Below, piece by piece: positions 26,350 through 34,905 of a DNA stretch of 64,000 nt. Both the position numbers and the translations under genes were made by a program. Numbering within the stretch: position 1 is the stretch's first letter; every line of letters starts with the position of its first letter. Source of the stretch: Phocaeicola oris (lineage in GTDB: Bacteria > Bacteroidota > Bacteroidia > Bacteroidales > Bacteroidaceae); contig NZ_JAJLQX010000003.1 of assembly GCF_021295095.1 (NCBI RefSeq), forward strand, positions 1 to 64,000, written 5' to 3'. A model generated the notes under the pieces. That model saw nothing but the letters and a program-made list of their open reading frames with translations. It had not been told where the DNA came from and did no database searches.

Positions 26350-26784
26350 TTATATATTTTCGTGGATACGATGGTTTATAGAACAATTCTTACATATCCC
26401 TTTTATCATATAGTTAACGAAATGCATTTCAAAGCCTTCCGGTATTTGAATAATAGGAACCGGCACATCTTTCAAACAAAACGTCTGATGACAGATTTCA
26501 CAATAAAAGTGAGTATGCATGTCATCACAATAATCTTCTCCCTCGCAAACCTCATATTTCAATGCGCCACTACCATCTTCTATCGCATGAATAAGATGAT
26601 GCTTTAAAAATAAAGTCAGTGCACGGAAAACAGTCGATTTATCCACTGTGTCCAACTGTTCCTCGAGTTCGGAAAGTGAAATAGGGCGCTGCTCTTTAAG
26701 CATCTCATCCAATACCAGAATACGTGTAGCTGTAGGATGTATGCCATGCTTTGTCATTCTTTCAACACTACTTAATGATTTCAT
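26350..26784 (-). CDS. Fur-family metalloregulator (Fur/Zur-like)
   Basis: A 144-residue Fur-family repressor, taking the ATG at 26784 (MKSLSSVERMTKHGIHPTATR). The winged helix covers about 10-80 (VDKSTVFRALTLFLKHHLIHAI). The dimerisation domain holds the HxHxxCxxC zinc motif as DDMHTHFYCEICHQTFCL, and a second ICKNCSINH pair near the end, so the structural zinc site is complete. Whether it senses iron, zinc or manganese cannot be told. A minus-strand TACTTTTG at 26811-26818 is its likely -7 box. It lies just upstream of, and divergent from, a TonB receptor of siderophore type. Confidence 0.9.
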   Translation of the reverse strand: MKSLSSVERMTKHGIHPTATRILVLDEMLKEQRPISLSELEEQLDTVDKSTVFRALTLFLKHHLIHAIEDGSGALKYEVCEGEDYCDDMHTHFYCEICHQTFCLKDVPVPIIQIPEGFEMHFVNYMIKGICKNCSINHRIHENI

Positions 26785-26999
26785 TGATTCTCTCTTTATC
26801 TGATTTACAAAAGTAAGGAAAATAAATGGCAATCCGGTTATAATCTGTAAGAAGAAAGAAAACTTTTAGGAATTAGCAAAGAGTTCGGCATGATATCAAG
26901 TGCTCTTATTCTGTTTACCGCTAAAATTTTTAATCTTGCTTTTATACATTATGAAGAGTTGGAAAGCAACATTCCAATAGTCGGACATCACTTTATAAA

Positions 27000-27147
27000 G
27001 TCATACGGATGAGTTGCAAAAGTGATGCGTATGAATCACTCAACTCATACGCATGAGTTGCTCAACTGATACGGATGACTTGTCAAACTCATACGCATGA
27101 GTTACTCAAAACTTTTGATGAGTTCACTATCTCATACGAATCACTTC
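27000..27147. repeat. Array of about six 22-bp palindromic-core repeats
   Basis: Between the Fur gene and the TonB promoter, a core close to CTCATACGCATGAGTT recurs about six times in direct and inverted forms (clear copies near 27002, 27024, 27054, 27068, 27089 and 27131), with a period near 22 bp. A single similar core occurs at 54022-54036. The rest of the 26785-27197 gap shows nothing else recognisable. Confidence 0.75.
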
Positions 27148-27197
27148 ATTATAAGATCAATACTATCGAGCTTAATGATAAAAGAAACAATCGAAAA

Positions 27198-27245
27198 ATC
27201 CCCATTTCTCGGTATTGTAAGTATAGAAGACACCTCATATCTTTG
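27198..27245 (+). promoter_or_regulatory. Operator-promoter module 1 (XusA-like operon)
   Basis: The near-palindrome ATCCCCATTTCTCGGTAT (27198-27215) is followed directly by TTG (27215-27217), a 20-bp spacer and TATCTTTG (27238-27245). It matches the palindromes at 37495 (13 of 18 positions) and 41446, and all three occupy the same position relative to an identically spaced promoter. A repressor or activator bound there would overlap the -33 element. Confidence 0.7.
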
Positions 27246-27304
27246 TGGAAATAAACCGGTACTCGGCAAATTATGAGCAAGATTACTTTGCATTCGTTTA
27301 TATT

Positions 27305-27311
27305 TACTTTG
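27305..27311 (+). promoter_or_regulatory. Second promoter (-7 box) before leader ORF A
   Basis: TACTTTG lies 20 bp before the ATG of leader ORF A, matching in position the TACCTTTG (41557-41564) before leader ORF B. The -33 region is not clear. It would give a short-leader transcript independent of the upstream operator. Confidence 0.4.
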
Positions 27312-27331
27312 CAAAGGTAAAATAAAAGTGT

Positions 27332-27460
27332 ATGATAAAAGATAAATACTACATAAAAAGGATTATAATAAGATTACTGAGAAGTGCACCATTCATCATA
27401 GAACGGTGCACTTTTTTTATGAACAAAACTAAATGGTGTTCATTTTTGAAAAATAATTGA
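27332..27460 (+). CDS. Leader ORF A, 42 codons, overlapping an intrinsic terminator
   Basis: A short ORF beginning MIKDKYYIKRII, with the C-terminal part ERCTFFMNKTKWCSFLKNN. A second ORF of the same size before the MMPL operon (41583-41720) ends with the same pattern ERCxFFxNKxKxCS, with differences that are mostly conservative (T/A, M/V, T/S) or synonymous. A perfect terminator hairpin lies inside the ORF (27383-27418). The stop is 41 bp before the TonB receptor ATG. It may be a leader peptide controlling attenuation, a small protein, or a by-product of conserved DNA structure; the first is my preferred reading. Confidence 0.45.
   Translation: MIKDKYYIKRIIIRLLRSAPFIIERCTFFMNKTKWCSFLKNN
27383..27418 (+). 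terminator. Intrinsic terminator within leader A
   Basis: AGTGCACC (27383-27390) and GGTGCACT (27405-27412) form a perfect 8-bp stem followed by seven T. It lies downstream of the promoters and 84 bp upstream of the TonB receptor ATG, so it would stop transcription before the operon unless relieved. Confidence 0.75.
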
Positions 27461-27501
27461 ATAAAATAACATACGAAATTATATGGATAAAAAAAATAAT
27501 C

Positions 27502-29871
27502 ATGAGCGATAAAAATATACTTCACAACCTTCTATTAGTGTTGATTTGCCTATTTACATGGCAGAATATGTACGCTCAAAAAATAGTTTATGGTCGAATC
27601 ACTGATGCGCTGACTCACAAACCTTTGGAGGGTGCCACAGTTATATTAGAAGGCACTGGCGTAGGGACAGCCTCCGATGAGGCAGGCACATTTAGAATGC
27701 ATCTTCCCTCAAGTCGCGACAGAAGGATTAAAGTACAATATATAGGATATAAAAGTCGTAATATAGCCTTCAACCAGAAATCATGCGTCAATGACAGCAT
27801 TTGTTGTAATGTGGAATTACAACCATTAAATAATATCTTATCTGATATAGTTATAGTTGGAAAAAGTAAGGCACAAGCGCATCGTGAAGTTCCGTCCGCA
27901 GTTACCATCATCGACGGCCAATCTCTTAGATACAAGACTGCGACCTTAAACGAGATACTTGACAATGCAGCCGGTATCAAGGTGGCTCGACAAGGAGGAT
28001 TAGGTAATGCTTCGCGCGTCATCATACAAGGGATGGACGGTAAGCGCATCGGTATTTTCATCAATGGTATGCCTATGGGAAATTCCGACGAGTTTCAACT
28101 CAGCAGTATTCCTATCGACATGGTTGAGGAGGTGGAGATATATAAAGGTATCATTCCTGCATGGCTGGGCGGTGATGGATTAGGCGGGGCTGTGAACATC
28201 CTGCTGAAAGACTTCAAGACAAATCATTTAGAGGCAGCATTTGAAGTAGCATCTTACAACACGTATATTGGCAGTTTACAGCTGAAGCGCTATTTGGGCA
28301 AAACTTCGACGGCTCTACATGCCGGTGCTACGATGAACTACGCGAAAAACAATTATAGTTTTTCTTCTCCATTCGAGTTAGGACGCATCATCCATCGCGA
28401 CCATGATGCCTATTTACATGAAGGTTTCAATGTAGGTATAAGCAGCCAACAATTGTGGTTTGATCAATTTGACATTACGTTGAGCGCTGACTATTACCGC
28501 AAAGAGATACAAGGTGGACTGATGAACGTTCAAAACAACATACAACATGCTTTTACACGAACACGCTCTGCAAGTTCGGCACTGAGTCTTGAAAAAAGAT
28601 TCTTAAAGGACAAACTCACAGCGCAACTCCACTCCATAGTCAGCTTCAATCTTGTCAATCAGGTGGACACATCGCATTACTGTTACGATTTCATCGGGAA
28701 TAAGTTTCCAAGTGGATCCGAGCGTGGAGAAATAGGCTCCGTTCCAAACGATTCACACGATAAACATACAACTATCCGCGAATTACTCAACCTGACTTAT
28801 AAGGTTGGCAACCATCAACTTATTACATGGAATACCAATTACCGCTATGGGCGCAAAATGCCAAAAGACGAACTTGCCGATCGCTACTCGCGTCTGCCTA
28901 CCAGCGGATACCCGAGCAAATTACATACCATCGTGTCTGGACTGACTCATGAATGGAAACTATGTCATGACAAACTCACAAACGAACTGGGGATAAAGCT
29001 CTTTAATCACCATTCAAGAGTCCTTCCGTTTGCAGAATCCATCATGTTGCAAGAACAGCTTAAAACATCGACCAACCACAGTACCATAATAGGCTGGAGC
29101 GAGGCAATGGCATTACATCTTCTTCAAAACAATGCTTTGACACTGAAAGCCTCCGTGCAATCAACAGTCAGAATGCCGATAGCCGATGAACTGTTTGGTG
29201 ACGGTGTGTTGCTGATCCCGTCTGAAAAGCTTCGCCCTGAGCGTAGTTTTAATATTAACGCAGGGGCAATATGGCTTATCAATGCCGGACGTTATCCGCA
29301 ATTACGAATAGGAGTGAATACATTCTATATGAGCGCAAAGGACATGATTAAGTTGATGTATAGTTCCATGAACATGGCATACGACAATATCGGCAAGGCT
29401 CGCGTGATGGGTATAGATATGGAAATGGACGGCAAGTTAAACCGCTGGTTGGATATGCAGGGAAACATAACGTGGCAAGATGCCCGTGATATGAGAAAGG
29501 AAGCCGTAGGCGGTGGAGAAAACTTTCATTACCGCTATCGAATCCCCAATATGCCTTATCTGTTTAGCAACATCGGACTACGTCTGCACAAAGACAGATT
29601 ATTGGGGAAATCTTCATCCTCGGCCTTTGTCTCTTCTTTCGGATATACCAAAGAATTCAGTTACAATTGGGAGGCAAGTAACAATAACACTATGCTTATA
29701 CCGGCAAGATACAGTTGGGATGTCGCCGTTCATCATTCTTTCAACAAACATTGTCAGCTTAGTTTTGAAGTACAAAATATACTCAACCGTGAGAACTGGG
29801 CGGAATTCCGATATCCGATGGAAAGGCGCACGTTTCACTTAAAGATAAAATACATTATTAATAAAATATAA
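27502..29871 (+). CDS. TonB-dependent receptor, XusA-like
   Basis: A 789-residue receptor from the ATG at 27502 (MSDKNILHNLLLVLICLF; the open frame starts 45 bp earlier). A signal peptide ending MYAQ is followed by a CarboxypepD_reg domain (about 25-110), a plug (about 125-240; AAGIKVARQGGLGNASRVI, then LGGAVNILLKDF) and a barrel ending with HLKIKYIINKI. The downstream DUF4374 lipoprotein (17-bp gap) is the arrangement of the xenosiderophore system XusA-XusB of Bacteroides thetaiotaomicron, so import of a ferric siderophore is likely. A divergent Fur-type regulator and a leader with terminator precede it. The plug (GGLGNASRVIIQGMDGKRIG) is similar to that of the second receptor at 37743. Confidence 0.9.
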   Translation: MSDKNILHNLLLVLICLFTWQNMYAQKIVYGRITDALTHKPLEGATVILEGTGVGTASDEAGTFRMHLPSSRDRRIKVQYIGYKSRNIAFNQKSCVNDSICCNVELQPLNNILSDIVIVGKSKAQAHREVPSAVTIIDGQSLRYKTATLNEILDNAAGIKVARQGGLGNASRVIIQGMDGKRIGIFINGMPMGNSDEFQLSSIPIDMVEEVEIYKGIIPAWLGGDGLGGAVNILLKDFKTNHLEAAFEVASYNTYIGSLQLKRYLGKTSTALHAGATMNYAKNNYSFSSPFELGRIIHRDHDAYLHEGFNVGISSQQLWFDQFDITLSADYYRKEIQGGLMNVQNNIQHAFTRTRSASSALSLEKRFLKDKLTAQLHSIVSFNLVNQVDTSHYCYDFIGNKFPSGSERGEIGSVPNDSHDKHTTIRELLNLTYKVGNHQLITWNTNYRYGRKMPKDELADRYSRLPTSGYPSKLHTIVSGLTHEWKLCHDKLTNELGIKLFNHHSRVLPFAESIMLQEQLKTSTNHSTIIGWSEAMALHLLQNNALTLKASVQSTVRMPIADELFGDGVLLIPSEKLRPERSFNINAGAIWLINAGRYPQLRIGVNTFYMSAKDMIKLMYSSMNMAYDNIGKARVMGIDMEMDGKLNRWLDMQGNITWQDARDMRKEAVGGGENFHYRYRIPNMPYLFSNIGLRLHKDRLLGKSSSSAFVSSFGYTKEFSYNWEASNNNTMLIPARYSWDVAVHHSFNKHCQLSFEVQNILNRENWAEFRYPMERRTFHLKIKYIINKI

Positions 29872-29888
29872 CCATAAAACAAAAAAGT

Positions 29889-31127
29889 ATGAGAACAAAC
29901 AAATTTCTATGGGCATTGCCCTGTCTGACTATGCTGTTTGCAGCAACGATGGTGTCTTGTTCAGATAAGAACGAAGACCATCCCCTGCCTGAAACCAAGC
30001 ATCATTTTCTAATGTCCGCGCAATCGGACAACAGTTTTTTTATCACCAGCTTCGAAAATTTCAACGAAGGTACGTCCGTGTCTTACGATAAAGCCATAAC
30101 GCTTCCCACAGGACACCTCTTCATGGAGAAATATGGAAAGTACGTCTATCTTCAGTCCGGCTCGATGTATGGTTACGGAGGCGAGCAAACTCTCCACAAA
30201 TACGAAGTGAACGCCAACGGGCAACTTTCTGCTCATTCTGTGGGTACACTATCTTTCCCCGGCTCACCCAATGTGGTTGAAATAATCTTTGCAAGCGATA
30301 CGAAAGCTTATGCTGTCACGTGCGCAAGCCGCGGACAACTGATAGTATTCAATCCATCTACAATGACTGTAACAAAAGAGATAGATCTTTCCCCCTACGC
30401 AGAAGGTGATAAAGATCCTGACGGAGGTAACGGTATGGTACGCGACGGCAAATTGTTCCTTCCGCTCAACCAAGCGAAGTCCATGAAGGAAATCCTTGCT
30501 ACACCTGCACAGGTAGCTGTCATTGATGTGGCTACCGACAAGGTGGAAAAGGTTATAAAAGATGACCGCGCAACAAGTCTCGGTATGGTCGGACATACAT
30601 CGCCTGTTATGGACGAAGCCGGTAACATCTATTTCCACACGGGACCTCGTGCGGCGATAATGTGTCAGTTTATGCCCGGCAAGGGATACAAAGACGGACT
30701 GTTGCGTATCAAGAAAGGTGAAACAGATTTCGATAAGGATTTCTACATGAGTCTGCAAACAACCGATGGAGGAGAAGTTGGTTCCTACGGTATGTCTATG
30801 GCCTATGGTGGCAATGGGAAAATCTACATATTCCTTTATAAGCCCTCACTCGTGAAGGATCCCAACGATCAGACCTATATCGTCAACAAATGCTATGTTC
30901 CCTACGAAATAGATGTAAACAAGAAGACAGGACGCATACTTCCTCTTCCCGCTTCATGCGGCTGGGCTTCCAATGCTGTTATCAAGGTGGGAAGTTCCAT
31001 TTATTTCGGTGAACATACCGACAACGGCATAGGCTTCTATCGCTACGACATGGAAACGGGAAAAGGTTCCACGCAACCAAGCGTGAAGACGCCAAGCGGT
31101 GCCTATAAAGTGATTTCACTCGACTAA
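29889..31127 (+). CDS. DUF4374 lipoprotein, XusB-like
   Basis: A 412-residue lipoprotein: signal and lipobox MVSCSDKNED, with acidic residues right after the Cys as in surface-exported Bacteroides lipoproteins. The body is an eight-bladed-propeller-like DUF4374 fold rich in Gly/Asn turns (SFPGSPNVVEI, KLFLPLNQAKSM, GNIYFHTGPRAAI). XusB proteins of this family bind ferric siderophores at the cell surface and hand them to the TonB receptor (family knowledge). It is the second gene of the pair; the paralogue at 40139 follows the second receptor. Confidence 0.87.
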   Translation: MRTNKFLWALPCLTMLFAATMVSCSDKNEDHPLPETKHHFLMSAQSDNSFFITSFENFNEGTSVSYDKAITLPTGHLFMEKYGKYVYLQSGSMYGYGGEQTLHKYEVNANGQLSAHSVGTLSFPGSPNVVEIIFASDTKAYAVTCASRGQLIVFNPSTMTVTKEIDLSPYAEGDKDPDGGNGMVRDGKLFLPLNQAKSMKEILATPAQVAVIDVATDKVEKVIKDDRATSLGMVGHTSPVMDEAGNIYFHTGPRAAIMCQFMPGKGYKDGLLRIKKGETDFDKDFYMSLQTTDGGEVGSYGMSMAYGGNGKIYIFLYKPSLVKDPNDQTYIVNKCYVPYEIDVNKKTGRILPLPASCGWASNAVIKVGSSIYFGEHTDNGIGFYRYDMETGKGSTQPSVKTPSGAYKVISLD

Positions 31128-31168
31128 ACGAGTTGATGGTGTGTCAAGAAAGTTGGCACATCCTCTTA

Positions 31169-31250
31169 AACGAGAGAAAAAAAGCTGTCCCACATCGGGA
31201 CAATGCTTTTCGGAGAGAAAAAAGAGCTGTCCCGCTTTGAACAGCACTTC
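31169..31250. repeat. Two units of the ~41-bp intergenic repeat family
   Basis: Two imperfect units with ACGAGAGAAAAAAAGCTGTC and CGGAGAGAAAAAAGAGCTGTC starts, containing CCCACATCGGGACAATGCTT. The same elements (GGGACAACGCTT, AGAAAAAGCACYGTCCC) are repeated at 44100-44280 and, more distantly, at 36855-37015. A small UUCG-type hairpin (CCGGA-TTCG-TCCGG) follows at 31264-31277. Confidence 0.7.
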
Positions 31251-31307
31251 ATTAGGAAACTTGCCGGATTCGTCCGGTAATTAAACATTCAAAATTAAAA
31301 ACATATA

Positions 31308-31700
31308 ATGATGAAAAAGAATTTTAAAATTTCAATTCTATGGGTTGCCATAGTCGCAGGCATGTCCGCGCATTCTCTGACAGACATGATACCTCTTTTT
31401 TGGAACGCCAACATTGCTGTTTATAACGACGGCGTAGCACCGATGTCTATGCTCGTATTGATGGCCGTTGTTTCACTCACAATACCGATGATAGGATTGC
31501 TCCTTTCGCTCTATGCCCGCAAACGCTGGCATAAGACGGTACATTTCTGTCTCGCCGCTTTCACGGCCCTGTTCTGTACGATACATAGCACGGAACTGAT
31601 AGTCAGCTTTGAGCTTCCGCAACTTTTTATCCATCCTATGCTGATCATAGTGAGCATTGCGCTTGCTTGTGAGGCGTGGAAATGGAATAAAAAAGAATAA
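31308..31700 (+). CDS. Small four-TM membrane protein
   Basis: A 130-residue inner-membrane protein with four predicted TM helices (about 9-27, 45-66, 76-92 and 99-118) and a basic KWNKKE tail. His and Glu in or near the helices (MSAHSLTD, TIHSTELIV) could be functional but match no motif I know. It follows the XusA/XusB-like pair after 180 bp that include repeats. No family is recognised. A role in the siderophore region, for example as a partner of an inner-membrane reductase, is conceivable but unsupported. Confidence 0.65.
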   Translation: MMKKNFKISILWVAIVAGMSAHSLTDMIPLFWNANIAVYNDGVAPMSMLVLMAVVSLTIPMIGLLLSLYARKRWHKTVHFCLAAFTALFCTIHSTELIVSFELPQLFIHPMLIIVSIALACEAWKWNKKE

Positions 31701-31727
31701 ATCATACCAAACATTCATTCAACAAGC

Positions 31728-31767
31728 AAAAAAACGCACTTATCACAATGATATAATGCGTTTTTTT
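31728..31767 (+). terminator. Intrinsic terminator upstream of the outer-membrane barrel gene
   Basis: AAAAAAACGCA (31728-31738) pairs with TGCGTTTTTTT (31757-31767). Like the terminators in leaders A and B it is followed by sequence ending GTTCA-TTTT-like (31787-31796) shortly before the next start codon. Here no continuous ORF runs through it, so it may simply end the preceding small membrane protein gene. Confidence 0.65.
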
Positions 31768-31824
31768 GCCTAACGAATTGAATGACGTTCACTTTTCATG
31801 TAACTCCAACAAAACTCATTGACA

Positions 31825-32421
31825 ATGAAAAAGCAGCTATTCACATTTATCTTATCCCTCGTTCCATTCATCGGCTGGGCGCAAGAGCAAATCACATTGC
31901 CTTTTCAAGAAGACGACCACGAAGAGGGATTGTTCATAGGCGGCACCGTTACATATTGGAACAATACGAAGACCAAAGCTACCACGTTGCAGTTCTATCC
32001 CGAAATAGGCTGGCACTTCAACGATACATGGGCAACAGGCATTATGTTGGGCTATGCCTTCAACTCCGAGCGTGGCGATAACGGACGCGAAAGGTCGCAT
32101 GCCCTTAAAATATCGCCTTTTGTACGCTACTATTATCTGCACAAAGGGCCGTTCAACCTCTACTTAGACGGTGGCATCGGCTACAACTACATAACTCCAA
32201 CCGATCCGAACAAAACAGACAAACATCACGGCTTAGAAATAGGGTTGCGTCCGGGCGCGTGCGTAGATTTGACCAAAGGACTGTGTCTTTGTATGCGTAT
32301 GGGCTTCGCAGGTTACCGAAAGAATTATTTCTCAGGCGAGGAGCAGGAAATCGGCAATGACGGCTTTGGTCTCCACTTTACTCCCGAGGAGGTGATGATT
32401 GGTTTAGAGTTAGAGTTTTAA
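31825..32421 (+). CDS. Outer-membrane beta-barrel protein
   Basis: 198 residues from the ATG at 31825; a TTG six bases earlier is also in frame. A signal peptide (MKKQLFTFILSLVPFIGWAQ) is followed by eight amphipathic strands with alternating aromatic residues (TYWNN, LQFYPEIGW, YAFNSE, ISPFVRYYY, LYLDGGIGYNYI), ending in GLELEF. The size and pattern fit a small OmpA/OmpW-like porin-fold protein. The function is unknown. It is located between the Xus-like pair and the TetR-ABC operon, with 68 bp to the TetR gene. Confidence 0.75.
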   Translation: MKKQLFTFILSLVPFIGWAQEQITLPFQEDDHEEGLFIGGTVTYWNNTKTKATTLQFYPEIGWHFNDTWATGIMLGYAFNSERGDNGRERSHALKISPFVRYYYLHKGPFNLYLDGGIGYNYITPTDPNKTDKHHGLEIGLRPGACVDLTKGLCLCMRMGFAGYRKNYFSGEEQEIGNDGFGLHFTPEEVMIGLELEF

Positions 32422-32489
32422 AGAAACAGTAATTTCACCGATTACCTATATGATATGAACGATATAACATTCTCATTTTTTATTAGATT

Positions 32490-33104
32490 ATGCAGACTTT
32501 GAAGACAGATATTGAGCAACGCATATTGGAAGTAGCGCATCAGGAGTTCATCGAGAACGGGGTGCAGCGAACGTGCATCCGTAACGTGGCACGCAAGGCA
32601 GGTGTGACCGTGGGCAACCTATATCATTATTTCGACAGTAAGGACGCGCTGTTTTGCGAGGTTATGCGACCGTTACTTACCGCGCTCGACCGATACATCC
32701 TCTCGCACAACGACGAGGAGCGTCTCTCGCTCGACGTGTTCGAACTTCGGCAACAGCACATTGACTACATGTTTTCCATGTTCGCTATTGTCAAGGAATT
32801 CCGTCCAGAACTGCGCTTGCTGCTCTTCAATGCCGAAGGAACTTCATTAGAGGGGTACAAGAACAAAGTCATCGACCACCAGATGCAGGTAGGCGTGGAG
32901 TATCTGCGACTGATGAAGGAACGCTATCCGCATCTCAACATCAACATATCGCCGTTCCTGCTCCATCTCACCTGCTCGTCGTGGATGACCCTCTTCTGCG
33001 AACTCGTGGAACACGAGGATTATAGCGAGGAGGAAATCAAGCTGGCACTCAGGCAGTATGCCAATTACGGTATAGCAGGGTGGAAAGAATTGATGAAACC
33101 ATAG
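32490..33104 (+). CDS. TetR-family transcriptional regulator
   Basis: A 204-residue repressor. The N-terminal HTH (about 10-55) reads ILEVAHQEFIENG...RNVARKAGVTVGNLYHYFDSKDALF, the classical TetR signature; the all-helical C-terminal ligand domain follows. It lies 25 bp upstream of two ABC half-transporter genes and is presumably in the same operon. No perfect operator is seen; a weak TGAAC-N-TTCTCA dyad lies at 32456-32475 just upstream. It is a candidate regulator of the neighbouring envelope genes. Confidence 0.92.
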   Translation: MQTLKTDIEQRILEVAHQEFIENGVQRTCIRNVARKAGVTVGNLYHYFDSKDALFCEVMRPLLTALDRYILSHNDEERLSLDVFELRQQHIDYMFSMFAIVKEFRPELRLLLFNAEGTSLEGYKNKVIDHQMQVGVEYLRLMKERYPHLNINISPFLLHLTCSSWMTLFCELVEHEDYSEEEIKLALRQYANYGIAGWKELMKP

Positions 33105-33129
33105 AATAATTTTCAAAACATATAAAGGT

Positions 33130-34884
33130 ATGATAAAAACACTCAAACGCTTAGGGGCTTATATGGGAAGGCGCAAACCCTTGCTGCCCTGCTCTGTCGG
33201 GCTGTCGGCAGTCAACGGGCTGCTCTCGCTCGTCCCATTTATTCTTATGTGGCTCGTGGTACGCACGCTGCTCACCACGGAGGGCAGCCTTACCGACGCG
33301 CCCGTATGGGGCTATGCTCTTGCCGCTTTCATTGTGTCGGTACTTAATGTATTGCTCTACTTCGCGGCACTCATGCTCTCGCATCTCGCTGCGTTCCGTA
33401 TCGAAACCAATATGCGCCGCAGCGCGATGGAACGGCTCATGCGTGTGCCATTGGGATTCTTCGATACACAGAATACCGGACGCATGCGCAAAATCATTGA
33501 CGAGGACTCCGCGCAGACACATACATTCGTGGCGCATATCCTGCCCGACGCGGCGGGAAGCATTGTCACCCCCATTGGTGTCATCGTATTGCTGCTTGCG
33601 GTCGATTGGCAGTTGGGCTTGGCGGCCATGCTGCCCATAGTCTGCGCCTTCGGCATCATGGGCTATATGATGAATCCAAAAAACAACAACTTCCAAAAGC
33701 AATATCTCGACGCGCAGGAAAAGATGAGCGGCGAGGCAGTGGAATATGTACGCGGAATTCCGGTGGTGAAGGTTTTCCAACAGACCGTCTTCTCGTTCAA
33801 GCGGTTCCACGACAGCATCATCCGCTATCGTGACCTTGTTATTCAGTACACCTTGATGTGGCGCTCTCCGATGTCGGCCTACACCGTTGCCATCAATGCC
33901 TTTGCTTTCTTCCTCGTGCCGGTGGGCATCATCCTGATCGGGCATGGGGGAAGTGTGCCGGTGGTCATTGCCGACCTGTTCCTCTTCGTCGTCATCACAC
34001 CGGTCATTGCAACCAATGTGATGAAGATGATGTATCTCAGCCAGAATCTTTTCTTGGCAAACGAGGCGGTAGACCGATTGGAGAAACTGACCGACGTCTC
34101 GTTGCTTCCCGATACGAATGCACCTCAAACATCCCCAACCTTCGATATCCGTTTCAATAACGTTTCGTTCAGATATGAGGGAATGGAGAAAGATGCCGTC
34201 AGCCACATCAACCTCACCATTCCCGAAGGAAAAACGGTGGCGCTCGTGGGAGCTTCGGGCAGTGGAAAAACGACGATGGCACGGCTTATCCCGCGCTTCT
34301 GGGACGTGCGCGAGGGTAGTGTGAGCATCGGCGGAGTGGATGTCCGGCAGATGGATAAATCGGAACTGATGCGCCATGTGTCTTTCGTTTTCCAGAATAC
34401 CCGCTTGTTTAAAACCTCGCTGATGGAAAACCTGCGCTACGGCAATCCCGAGGCAACGGCGGAACAGATAGACCGAGCGATAGACCTCTCGCAAAGCCGT
34501 GAAATCATCGACCGTCTGCCCCAAGGTTTAAACACTGTTATCGGAACGGAGGGGACTTATCTCTCCGGTGGCGAACAGCAGCGCATTGTCCTCGCGCGTG
34601 CCATTCTGAAAGACGCGCCCATCGTGGTGCTCGACGAAGCTACTGCCTTTGCCGACCCGGAGAACGAGTACCTTATCCGTCAGGCACTCGCACACCTGAC
34701 TCACGGAAAAACCGTTTTGATGATAGCTCACCGACTGACCACCGTACAAGATGCCGATAACATTGTGGTGGTGGATAACGGACAGATAGTCGAACAGGGT
34801 ACGCACAAGGAACTGCTGGCTAAGCAGGGACTCTATTACAACATGTGGAACGAATACCGGAAAGCGGTGGCATGGAAACTGTAA
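33130..34884 (+). CDS. ABC half-transporter (TMD-NBD), exporter fold
   Basis: A 584-residue protein: six TM helices (about 20-315), then an NBD with Walker A GASGSGKTT, Q-loop FVFQNTRLF, signature LSGGEQQRIVLARA, Walker B IVVLDEATAF with catalytic Glu, and H-loop IAHRLTT. Both this and the following protein keep consensus motifs, so the heterodimer should have two active ATP sites. Type IV fold pairs next to siderophore receptors can be importers (YbtPQ, IrtAB) as well as exporters. That is the most interesting option here, but direction cannot be read from sequence. The base composition is visibly G+C-rich. Confidence 0.93.
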   Translation: MIKTLKRLGAYMGRRKPLLPCSVGLSAVNGLLSLVPFILMWLVVRTLLTTEGSLTDAPVWGYALAAFIVSVLNVLLYFAALMLSHLAAFRIETNMRRSAMERLMRVPLGFFDTQNTGRMRKIIDEDSAQTHTFVAHILPDAAGSIVTPIGVIVLLLAVDWQLGLAAMLPIVCAFGIMGYMMNPKNNNFQKQYLDAQEKMSGEAVEYVRGIPVVKVFQQTVFSFKRFHDSIIRYRDLVIQYTLMWRSPMSAYTVAINAFAFFLVPVGIILIGHGGSVPVVIADLFLFVVITPVIATNVMKMMYLSQNLFLANEAVDRLEKLTDVSLLPDTNAPQTSPTFDIRFNNVSFRYEGMEKDAVSHINLTIPEGKTVALVGASGSGKTTMARLIPRFWDVREGSVSIGGVDVRQMDKSELMRHVSFVFQNTRLFKTSLMENLRYGNPEATAEQIDRAIDLSQSREIIDRLPQGLNTVIGTEGTYLSGGEQQRIVLARAILKDAPIVVLDEATAFADPENEYLIRQALAHLTHGKTVLMIAHRLTTVQDADNIVVVDNGQIVEQGTHKELLAKQGLYYNMWNEYRKAVAWKL

Positions 34885-34905
34885 ACATTCAAATGACATA
34901 CAAAG

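Noticed and set aside
33151-34524. Long minus-strand reading frame of 457 codons antisense to the first ABC half-transporter gene
   Set aside because: It is a shadow frame caused by the G+C-rich codon use of the real gene; its product is low-complexity and His/Arg-rich with no domain.
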